Of a DNA stretch of 64,000 nt, positions 56,618 through 64,000 are shown piece after piece (position 1 is the first letter of the stretch; each line of letters opens with the position of its first letter). A program made the position numbers and the translations under genes. Under the pieces are notes generated by a model. The model did not search any database, was not told the origin of the DNA, and was given only the letters and a program-made list of their open reading frames with translations. The DNA is from Isochrysis galbana (lineage: Eukaryota; Haptophyta; Isochrysidales; Isochrysidaceae), in the NCBI GenBank assembly GCA_018136815.1, contig CM030932.1:7246230-7310229 (forward strand), given 5' to 3'.

Positions 56618-58276
56618 TTATGTCATCACACAGCCCTCATCCACATCAAATTCGACGGGCTTTCGTACGTTTGCAGGATGAATCCATTCTGGAATCTGTT
56701 GCGCGCTCGCATTGGCCCCATTTTCATGTTCAACGCCATCATTCCTAGTCTGATTGATTGGCGTGCCTGCACCCATCGCTTGTCTAGCGAGCCCGGTCCA
56801 TTCTGGTCCGTTGGATTGTGCTGCAAGAAGAAATGAACTTCTCAAATGTTCGGGCACGAGATCAATGATGTTCAACATGCGGAATGGCATGGGAGGTGTC
56901 GAAAGCCGAGCATTGAGCTCGTCTGGTGGCAGCTCTGGCTTGTGAAGCGTTCTGACGAATGTACCATCGGAGTCTTGCGCGTCCGAGACCGGGCCACGGG
57001 CTATGGAAATGATGTAGCCGCCACACACCTCATGCGTCCAACACACCCAATCGTCACGCAATTCCTCATCAACATATACACGGCAGAACGAAGCTGGACT
57101 CTCTTCCTCTATGAGAGAGCCCAGTAAAAAGGCGGATACGGCGGTAGGCAGCGAGTCAGCTGCTACATGCTCAGTAGCCTGATGGTTCAAATCCGGTGAT
57201 GGGTTTCGCGAGACATCCTCCGAATCTATCGCGGCCGAATCCATCTCTATCTGAACATCTGAAGCCGTAGAGGATGCGTGATCTTCCCTTTCTGTAACGC
57301 CGGAAGTTTGCGCCATCGATGCCTCTGGCGACGGTCTTGGAGGCCGAGATGGGCAGAATTCTACGCGTCGCATCTCAAATGCCAGACCATCTCCTCGAGC
57401 TTTGACAAAGGCCTCTTTACGACTCCATTGTTCGCGGAATGCGGTTACCGCAGCGTTGTCTCTGGTGCAGGTATTTGGCTCCTCGCGGACCTCCGCGGGT
57501 ACACCCACTGCACTCATATACGTCGAGGTACCCAGGTCGCTCGATGGAGAAGCACCTCCCTGTGCCCAAGCCCTCTCAGCCCATGATTTCCTTGTGGTCT
57601 GCTGCCCCATCATCCTAGAGCTGGCCTCATTGATGGCATCCCACTCGTCCGGAGTCATCACATTGGCAAACATTTGCTGCAGGCGATCGTAATCGCTCCT
57701 TGCTTCCTTCGAGGTGTCCCTGTCTGTCTCCCCCACTCCACCGTTTGCACCGTGCCCAATCCTGCCGGCCGACTTGGCTGTGGCTTCCACTGCAGCTGCC
57801 CATGGCACAGGTCTCAAGAAGAAGGGGGCGACCACGTCCACGCCGATCAGAAGGGCGGCATCTGAGACCAACACGACGAGACCCGCATCATGAGCGACAT
57901 TGAAATTAAAATTTGGCGCCCGCGTCACACTACGCCTCATCGACGGCGGAACGGTAGAGACGAATGGCTTGCCACCACGTGAGCGGCGTATCTCCACCTG
58001 TGCATATGGCACGCCCAGCGCGAGCGCGGTGGCGCGGCGCTGCATTAGGCGGCTGACGAGCGCGCGTTTCTGGTCGAGCTGTGCCGTCAGCCGTCTCACC
58101 TCCGCGCGTTCCGCATCGGTGAGCAGGCCGATGAGAAGCTCCCACTCGGCGTCTCGCGGTGCCCACTGAGAGACATCGAGAAGCCACCGCAGCTGAAGTT
58201 GAGGGTCAGTGGGCCAGGCGACGAGGTCGAAGCGCTCCTGGTCGAGCTCGTGCTCACGCGAGAGGAGCGCGCCCAT
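56618..58276 (-). CDS. 4'-phosphopantetheinyl transferase, Sfp/AASDHPPT type, with large insertions
   Basis: A single exon of 552 codons from the ATG at 58274-58276. Family landmarks in order: GGKPFV (about residue 111), NFNFNVAHDAG (122-132), GVDVV (145-149, with the Mg-binding Asp), MFANVMTPDEWDAI (202-215) and WSRKEAFVKARGDGLAFEMR (284-303, with the catalytic Glu and Lys). These enzymes transfer phosphopantetheine from CoA to carrier proteins of fatty-acid, polyketide or lysine synthesis. The enzyme usually has 220-310 residues. Here about 45 residues are inserted after GVDVV, about 60 between EWDAI and WSRKE, and an extra 240 form a polar C-terminal part. The N-terminal WLLDVSQW resembles the AASDHPPT start. 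No signal peptide is seen, so it is probably cytosolic. Confidence 0.88.
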   Translation of the reverse strand: MGALLSREHELDQERFDLVAWPTDPQLQLRWLLDVSQWAPRDAEWELLIGLLTDAERAEVRRLTAQLDQKRALVSRLMQRRATALALGVPYAQVEIRRSRGGKPFVSTVPPSMRRSVTRAPNFNFNVAHDAGLVVLVSDAALLIGVDVVAPFFLRPVPWAAAVEATAKSAGRIGHGANGGVGETDRDTSKEARSDYDRLQQMFANVMTPDEWDAINEASSRMMGQQTTRKSWAERAWAQGGASPSSDLGTSTYMSAVGVPAEVREEPNTCTRDNAAVTAFREQWSRKEAFVKARGDGLAFEMRRVEFCPSRPPRPSPEASMAQTSGVTEREDHASSTASDVQIEMDSAAIDSEDVSRNPSPDLNHQATEHVAADSLPTAVSAFLLGSLIEEESPASFCRVYVDEELRDDWVCWTHEVCGGYIISIARGPVSDAQDSDGTFVRTLHKPELPPDELNARLSTPPMPFRMLNIIDLVPEHLRSSFLLAAQSNGPEWTGLARQAMGAGTPINQTRNDGVEHENGANASAQQIPEWIHPANVRKPVEFDVDEGCVMT

Positions 58277-58818
58277 CGGTTGGCACCGCTAGGCAGGAGG
58301 GGGAAAACAAGAGGAAGGTGGAGAGCGAGCCACACAGACCGGCTCCCGCAGGGGCGCCGGTGGAGAGCGGAGAGTCCGCGAGTCCGCCGGCGGCCTCGCT
58401 CGCTTGCTCGCCAACAAGTCTAAAAAGAAATTCCCACGAGTCTAGCGGCCCTTCCTTGTAACCCCCCCCCCCTGGGCCTACTGCGCCTCTGCCTCGCGTG
58501 TCTTGCCGCTCCTCTAGGAGCCCCCCATACAGTCCCTTGTCTGCCTGGTGACCGGGAAGCTGGGGGGGAGGGAGAAGGAGGGTGAGTACGAGTGCTGGCC
58601 CATTCGTGCGCGCCTGAGGTCGCGTTCCGTCGAATGTGGGACGGGCTGGCTAGGTGTGAGCCATCGAATGTCCAGCACATGTAGTCAAGTCGCGTTCCGT
58701 CAAAAGAGGGCCAGGTGATTTTTTTTCCACCCAGAATGCTTGTTTCTTTTTAGGTAGGAATGTCACTTGTATTATTATCACGAAGATGAGTACAAAGCTA
58801 ATGACAACATACAAGGAC
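58277..58818. other. Intergenic; no gene seen
   Basis: GC-rich flank of the transferase gene, presumably containing its promoter near 58277-58450, a C-run (58463-58471), then AT-richer DNA. Two GTCGCGTTCCGTC strings (58619-58631 and 58688-58700) form a short direct repeat. Confidence 0.4.
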
Positions 58819-59728
58819 GCGGCTAAGGCGTGGAATTACCCCCCAAGGCCCCTATCTAGATACAAGTGAATAGCGCAAAATTCTATCTAGCTAGATATAG
58901 ATATTGGCCCCAGCCATCTAGCTAGATATAGATACTCCAATTTTCGGCCTAGATAGTGTAGATATCTAGATATCTAGATATCCAGGACTTCTACTACGAC
59001 TATATATATACGTAGTACTATAATAAATACACCTTTCTAAATAAAGTCTTTCTTCTTATTTTCTTCCACGCCGCTCCCTCTCACCCCTCCCCCCTCCCCC
59101 CTCCCCCCCTCCCCCGCCTTGTGTTTGTACGTGCCGCTGTTCGCTCGCCTGCTGCCCTCGTTGGCTCGAGGCGTGAGGAGGGGGAGGAGGAGGGCCTCGC
59201 TGCCGCCTGTTGTTGGCATGAGCCCCCCTACCTACCCATCCTTCTCCTCCTTCGCCCGCGCCCGGGTCATCGCTTCGGCTACGCTCCTGGGAGTGGAACG
59301 CATGTCGCATGTTCTCGAAAGCAGGCAAGTTTCATGATGACTTGAATGAAAGCATCTCAGAGTCAGAGTGATGAAACACTGGAGCATGCGCTTTTGGCCG
59401 CAGTCAACTATGATTGATTGTGTGAGTAAGATTAGTGAGGAGTGAGGAGCCCCTATGTAATCGTGATCGTGATCGTCTCACAGTCCACTGACCGCCGGTG
59501 CCTGTTGTCAGCTGTAAGCCCGTCCGTCCGCACTCGACTATAAGCAGCTAAAGAGGCCCGCTGCCCGCTGCCCGCTATTCACTAGATATCTAGATATTGG
59601 CGATTGATTGCCATCTAGCTAGATATAGATAGTGCCCGGCTCTATCTAACTAGATATAGATCGTGAAAATCGGGGGTGGATAACTAGATAGCTAGATATC
59701 TGGCTATCTAGTTCCACGCCTCAGACGC
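58819..59728. mobile_element. Non-autonomous element with 17-bp terminal inverted repeats and internal TCTAGCTAGATATAGATA repeats
   Basis: The left end GCGGCTAAGGCGTGGAA (58819-58835) and the reverse complement of the right end GCGTCTGAGGCGTGGAA (59712-59728) match at 15 of 17 positions. TCTAGCTAGATATAGATA occurs near 58897, 58918 and 59615, and related ATATCTAGATATC strings are scattered near both ends, forming nested palindromes. No transposase ORF is seen, so a MITE-like unit is the likely reading. Confidence 0.5.
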
Positions 59729-59984
59729 GGCGCGTGCGCATAGGAACTCCCCCCCCTCCCCCCCCCGCTACGCAGGCTGAGTTTTCATCTTTTTCGTCTT
59801 TTTCTCACACCCCTCATCCTCGATCCTATTGGCGATGTAGTCGTTCTGCTGGCAGGCGACGATGTCGCTTGGCTGATCTTGGGTGGCGAGGTCCGTGATG
59901 CGTGCGAGGACGGCCTTCTTGTTCTCCATATAGAGTTTGCCAGCTGCTCGGCGCACTTGCACCACGGGACTCGTTTCAGCGTAC

Positions 59985-60290
59985 GCGAGGCAGGGGGGGC
60001 CAGGGGCTGAGCCCCAGCCTCCACTGCCCCCTGAGCTGCCCTTGCTGGCCCTCTAGGAGCCCCCAAAGGCCCTCTGAGAGCAGGCCGTGGCGCGCCGCAT
60101 GGCGACGCGTCGCAGGGAGAGGGGTGGAGGAGAATGGAGAGAGGGAGAGGGGGGGGGTTGTTTGCACCCCCCCCGATGGAGTGCGGTAAGAAACGGGCCC
60201 CGTTTGCGTTAGCAAACGGGCGAAGGGGGCGGCTGGGGACAGGAGGGGGACAAGAAGGGAGTGGCTCAAGACGTCCTTGTTTGTGGCAGG
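59985..60290 (+). repeat. Interspersed repeat family B, copy with covarying hairpin
   Basis: Colinear with 14846-15170. At 60199-60220 CCCGTTTGC pairs with GCAAACGGG around GTTA. Compared with the other copy the fourth pair has changed from A-T to G-C on both sides, keeping the stem. Confidence 0.75.
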
Positions 60291-60731
60291 TATCGGGGGG
60301 CGCCCCCTTCTCTCCAACTCCTGGCCGAAGCAGCGCGCACGGTCACTCCGGAACTAGTATCTCCGTTAAAGAGGGAACTGGGGAAGGGGAAAGAAAGGAG
60401 AAAGGAGTTTATGGTGGTTAAGGTTGGGTAGTAGGGAGGTGCACGAGCATGCTTCCTTAAGCCGCACATGTAGCGGAGATTTTTTGAGAAGATTTTTTTC
60501 ACCAATCCCAATCCAATCCGGAGACATCCTGCTCCACGACACGACGGTGTACGTGTACGCCGCCATCGTCGAGCTTCTGCATGAGCTCGAGGGAGTCGAC
60601 CCCGAACCAGACTTCTGGGCCCGCTCGTCGAGGGGCCCATGGCACATCGCAGTCAACGAGGACTGCGCGCAACAATTCAAAGCCAAATACGAGCACTTAA
60701 AAAGCCCTATTTGCTGTTTACGACCGCCCTA
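60291..60731. other. Coding-like segment ending in a TIR-like sequence
   Basis: The plus-strand frame 60510-60690 reads as a plausible protein (TTVYVYAAIVELLHELEGVD, then GPWHIAVNEDCAQQF) but has no supported start or family. It runs into 60692-60731, whose reverse complement begins TAGGGCGGTC and later GGGCTTTTTAAGT, the same signals as the left end of the composite element at 5398. A captured exon next to a transposon terminus is one reading. Confidence 0.35.
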
Positions 60732-61097
60732 TTCCTATTACTCTATTAATGGTTAATGGGGCAAGGTAGAGGTAGATCTCACAACATTCCATTATGAAAT
60801 ATTAGCTTGTGCGTGTGTATACATAGACATAGAAAAGAAATTAAATGTGAAATGCGATGTGTGGTGAGCTTTGATTTCGTGGCAAGAACGTGAAGCACGA
60901 ACAAATATACTTAGTGCTCGAATATTCCTCGAATTCAATCACCAACACAATAAATTCCAAATTTTGGGATACGCATATCCCTATCCCAATACATTGGCGT
61001 CCCACATCGCATCCTCAACCTTGATCTGGCGCCCGAGGCCCACACCAGTAGCGCGAAGTCAGTCGTGCCACACTGCCCCCCGTGGGATAAGGCGAAT
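60732..61097. other. 3' flank of the antenna gene
   Basis: AT-richer sequence between the TIR-like end and the stop codon of the minus-strand antenna gene, probably holding its 3' untranslated region. Nothing else is recognised. Confidence 0.4.
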
Positions 61098-62004
61098 TTA
61101 GAAGTAGGGAAAGCCCATGCCGTTGGCCATGGCGTCCTGGGTGACGAGGCCGGAGAAGGCCATCATAGCAAGGCCTGAGCAGTTCAGGAGAAGAGCACAA
61201 TGTCAGAATGAGGTGAGGTCGCAGTGCAGCACCTCAAAAGGGTCCCTGGGCACAGCGTGCAACGCCCACTACGCAAATAAACTTTCGAGTCGTGACGACC
61301 GGTATGCAATGCAGGTGGCAGGCCCTCACGGCAGTGCTTGATCTCGGAGAGCTTGAAGCGCTCGAGCTTCGCGGCATCCTTCGCAAAGCCACCGTCGAAC
61401 GCAAAGTCGCCCGGCGCCCGGCCGCTGCCGTTGAGGGTGGCAGCGATACCAGCCATTCCCGCAATCTCCGCAATGCCAGCAACGCCAAGGAGGGCCCACA
61501 TGTGGCCCGATGTAACAGCGGCGTTGTGGGCGGTGAAGGAAGTGAGGGACCCGAGCTTCTCAGCACCCGGAGCCTGCGGGGATTCATGCACGACGGGTAA
61601 AGATGAGAGGCCAGAAGGGCTATTGGGGGTTCCGGAAAGCAGCTGCAACACTCTGCGTTCCCTGCATCCCAGTCCCTGAGGTGTCGAGAGTACGTGACGC
61701 GCTAGGCTTCTGCGAAACTCACCCGGATACCAATGTCGACGGCGATGTAGCCAACGATCGCAAGCATGCAGACGCGCCCATGCTTGATCTCCGCCTCGCG
61801 CATCCAGTCCAGCGGGAAGTAGCTGCTCAGGCCGAGCGGGTCGAAGCCAACATCACCGGGCATGGAGCCGTCCAGACTGGCCGGCTTCTCGAGGAAGGGG
61901 AGGGCCTGCGACTTGGCCATCATCGAGACGGCCGCGCGCTGCGGCGCGAGCGGAGCCGCCAAGGGGGCAGAGAAGGCGAGAGGCGCGGAGGTGAGCGACA
62001 GCAT
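61098..62004 (-). CDS. Fucoxanthin chlorophyll a/c-binding light-harvesting protein
   Basis: Three exons: 61723-62004, 61330-61573 and 61098-61174. Introns are GT-AG with matching phases, giving 200 residues. The N-terminus ([19 protein letters not shown], then [13 protein letters not shown]) fits a signal plus transit peptide. [13 protein letters not shown] leads into helix 1 with [18 protein letters not shown]. Helix 2 lies in exon 2 ([16 protein letters not shown]) and the third helix is formed across the last splice ([15 protein letters not shown]). The Glu and Arg of the EIKHGR and EIKHCR boxes are the chlorophyll-binding ion-pair residues. The C-terminus MGFPYF is typical. The protein sits in the thylakoid membrane as a peripheral antenna. 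The wording of the FDPLGLSS region resembles haptophyte and other chromalveolate FCPs. Confidence 0.93.
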
Positions 62005-62814
62005 AGCTGGTCTGCTGGTCTCTGTAGCAATTTGGTCTGCTCCCTGCCGCCGAGATGGGCGGCAGCCACGACAATAAAAAGGCGGGGAAGACGATTTGAC
62101 CGTGGATGAGAGGTGAGACTTCTGGTCTTCTTTTGTAGTAGAGGTAGTAATTTACCTCTCGAGTGGAGCAAAACAGAACGCTCGTCCCCGCCGTCGGCGG
62201 TGGTGTGTCTAAGATCTACCGGGTTGGCTAGAGCCGATCGCCGCCCGGGGCATGGGGGAAGCGGGAGGGGGGGGGGGGGGGGGGGGGGGGGAGGGGGGGG
62301 GGGGGAGGGGGGGGGGGGTTGGGGGGGGGGGGATTCGCCCTCCCTTGGCCCCCCTTGCCCCCCCCCCCCGCCCCCCCCGCCCCCCCCGCCCCCCCCCGCC
62401 CCCCCCCCCCCCCTCCCCGCCCCCTACGCGGAGCCCCCCCCCCCCCGCTCCCCCCCCCGCCCCCCCCCCCCCTCTCCCGGGCGCGCGGGGAGAATCCTCG
62501 CCGCCGCTTCCGCCCCTTCCCTCCCTTCCCCCTCTCCCCCTCCCCCTCCCCCTCAGCAGCTTCGCTTCCCCCAACCCCCCACGCCCCGCCCCGCCCCTAG
62601 CCCTCTCTCTCCCCCTCCCCCCTCTCCCTCTCCCTCTCTCACTCGCTCTCCCCCCCCCCCCCCCCCCCGTCCCCCCCTCCCCCCCCCCTCGCCATCCCAA
62701 CCACACCCTGCTCGGCATCTCTCCCCTCCTCCTTTTCTTCCTCACCTCCCTCGCTCACACTTCCCGCTCGGGTGGCGTCGGATGGGCGGCGCAGGGACAG
62801 GAGTCCATCGCCGC
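62005..62814. promoter_or_regulatory. Divergent promoter region with mirrored poly-G and poly-C tracts
   Basis: About 810 bases separate the starts of the antenna gene (minus) and the sigma factor (plus). G-runs of 10 to about 25 bases (62267-62332) are followed by many C-runs (62350-62480 and 62650-62690). The two halves could pair or form quadruplexes and i-motifs. Pro-rich and Gly-rich ORFs here are artefacts of the homopolymers. Promoter function is inferred from the head-to-head layout. Confidence 0.5.
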
Positions 62815-63175
62815 ATGAGGGTGTGCAGATTGGTCCTCACCGCCCTCATCGTCAGCCTCACCACAGGGGTCACCGCACACCGTGGCCCACCCGCAGCGCC
62901 ACGGGCGCAAGGTGGACGTGCCGCAGCTCCCGCAGCCTCCGTGGCTGTTGCGCAGACGCCTAGAGTAGCCCGCAAGGAGGTGCTTGGCAACGGGGAAGAT
63001 GGCGATGCTCAAATGAGCAAGGCGCGCCGCAACGCGATGATCAGCCGCGGCCGGCCCCGTGATGATGGGGTGCCTGGCTCAACGCACTACCTGCGGAAGC
63101 TTCAGCCAGCTCCGCTGCTGACGCAACACGAGGAGATCGCGCTAGCTCGATCGTTCCAGCAGTTACTTGCCTTGC
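62815..63175 (+). CDS. Plastid sigma-70-type RNA polymerase factor, N-terminal fragment (cut by gap)
   Basis: The ATG at 62815 opens a clean signal peptide (MRVCRLVLTALIVSLTTGVTA) followed by an Ala/Pro/Arg/Gln-rich transit-like stretch; an in-frame ATG at 62782 would spoil the signal peptide. After a basic linker, STHYLRKLQPAPLLTQHEEI and ALARSFQQLLA match sigma-70 region 1.2 (YLREIG..PLLT..EE..LA). The frame then enters 100 N, so regions 2 to 4 are missing. Nuclear sigma factors in algae direct the plastid-encoded RNA polymerase to its promoters. Sequence after the gap is a dispersed repeat, not the rest of the gene. The call depends on a 30-residue match. Confidence 0.6.
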
Positions 63176-63275
63176 NNNNNNNNNNNNNNNNNNNNNNNNN
63201 NNNNNNNNNNNNNNNNNNNNNNNNNNNNNNNNNNNNNNNNNNNNNNNNNNNNNNNNNNNNNNNNNNNNNNNNNNN
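63176..63275. other. Assembly gap (100 N)
   Basis: A fixed-size placeholder interrupting the sigma-factor frame. The sequence on the far side begins with a dispersed repeat, so a misjoin is possible. Confidence 0.99.
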
Positions 63276-63386
63276 CTAGGGTTGTGGAGCGCTCTCTCTC
63301 TTTCTCTCGAAGAGAAGGGAAGTTTCCCCACCTTTCTTCCTCCCAGGCGCCTCGCAAAAAGGTTTAATTCGCTATCTCCCCTAAAC
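63276..63386 (+). repeat. Dispersed repeat, inverted copy of 52421-52530
   Basis: Shares TTGTGGAGCGC, GAAGGGAAGTTTCCCCACC, CTTCCTCCCAGGCGCCTCGC and GGTTTAATT in the same order as the reverse complement of the 52.4-kb copy. It starts immediately at the gap edge. Confidence 0.85.
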
Positions 63387-64000
63387 AGTTGTGGACATTG
63401 TAGACGACAATGACGAGGAGGAGGAGGAGGAGGAGGAGGAGGAGGAGGAGGAGGAGGAGGAGGAAGAGGAGGAGGAGCAGGAGCAGGAGGAGGAGACCCG
63501 AGAGGACAAGGCCCGGCGCAGCCGCCCCGGCGAGCGCCGCGGCACCTCCTCCCCCCGCCCCACCATTAGCACATACCTCCCTGGGCAAGAGGTGTGGAAC
63601 GACGTGTTGCGCGAGGCGACGGTCGTCGAGGGTGCGAGGGAGATTGACGCTACAATGGTCGCTCTGTGTTTTGATATGTGATGTGCGTTGTGGTGTTGTG
63701 GTTGTGGGTCCGTCGGGGGCTCGTGGGAAGCTGCGAGGTGCGGGGTCGGGAAAGCGACATCGGGGTGTCGGGGTTCGGGGATGATGGTGATGGAGAGGGT
63801 GGGGTATGGGGATGTGGGGGTGTTGGGTGTTGGGTGAGTTGATTCAGAGGCTAGACGCACGCATCACACAAAAAATCAAAATTTTGCCCAAAATTTGGGT
63901 GCCTTGGCAGCAAATTTTGATCTCAAAATTTGGGGTGCTCAAGATCAAAACTTTGGCGTATGCCAATTCGGACCCCTCAAAAACCCTCGTATAGCTAGTC
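63387..64000. repeat. (GAG)n trinucleotide tract and AAAATTTTG-rich end
   Basis: 63415-63480 is an imperfect GAG repeat. The frame through it (polyGlu, then a hydrophilic tail to 63681) lacks an ATG and is not accepted as a gene. 63870-63960 contains several CAAAATTTTG-like palindromic strings (aaaattttgcccaaaatttg, aaattttgatctcaaaattt). The rest is GT-rich with no gene. Confidence 0.6.

Noticed and set aside
62113..62781. Pro-rich N-terminal extension of the sigma-factor frame and the Gly/Arg-rich ORF opposite
   Set aside because: Consists of poly-G/poly-C translation; the ATG at 62815 gives a clean signal peptide.
63391..63681. Polyglutamate ORF
   Set aside because: No ATG, begins at a GAG repeat next to an assembly gap, and the tail matches no family.

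Overview
The window is nuclear DNA of a GC-rich, repeat-loaded eukaryotic alga, most likely a haptophyte or a close relative with a secondary red plastid (inference). Four observations support this. Genes are split by short GT-AG introns. There is a fucoxanthin chlorophyll a/c-type antenna gene. A sigma-70-like protein carries an ER signal peptide ahead of an Ala/Pro/Arg-rich, transit-like stretch, the bipartite targeting expected for a complex plastid. Housekeeping genes such as coatomer gamma and SmD2 are plainly eukaryotic. Two runs of exactly 100 N (39201-39300 and 63176-63275) are scaffold gaps.

Layout. 1-2922 (-): a LINE (APE endonuclease plus reverse transcriptase) running off the left edge. 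3845-4735 (+): a four-helix COPI-associated-like membrane protein, followed by a tRNA-derived SINE-like unit. 5398-7890: a composite mobile unit with terminal inverted repeats, filled with scrambled pieces of a Ty3 retrotransposon. 8517-11710 (-): four-exon coatomer gamma, head to head with SmD2 (13000-13335, +) across about 1.3 kb that holds a 437-bp TG microsatellite. 13.3-17.6 kb: interspersed GC-rich repeats. 17680-19358 (+): a three-exon IQ-motif and PX-domain protein lying between inverted copies of one repeat family. 20882-36243 (-): a giant extracellular protein, read here as one gene broken only at a 12-G run. Its order is signal peptide, Cys-rich tandem 159-residue repeats with LNR-like units, CUB-like domain, polyproline, IPT/TIG repeats, REJ, polyproline, EGF, GPS and a polycystin-1-like membrane part.

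36-39 kb is low-complexity and repeat DNA. 39301 to about 51600 (+) is a Ty3/gypsy chromovirus with a frameshifted gag and a fully open 2543-codon pol. Ahead of the protease, that pol contains a cytosine-methyltransferase-like domain. Its LTR side abuts a truncated Cys-rich ORF. 53616-54881 (+): a four-exon DUF4864-like gene, probably plastid-targeted. 56618-58276 (-): an Sfp/AASDHPPT-type phosphopantetheinyl transferase. 58819-59728: a TIR element. 61098-62004 (-) and 62815-63175 (+): the antenna gene and the plastid sigma factor, divergent across a poly-G/poly-C region.

The host genes fall into secretory traffic (coatomer gamma, perhaps the COPI-associated protein and the PX protein), splicing (SmD2), cell-surface sensing (the polycystin-like giant) and plastid function (antenna, sigma factor, DUF4864-like protein). 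The strongest candidate for something undescribed is the methyltransferase domain inside the chromovirus polyprotein. Next come the composite TIR element and the split polycystin-like giant.
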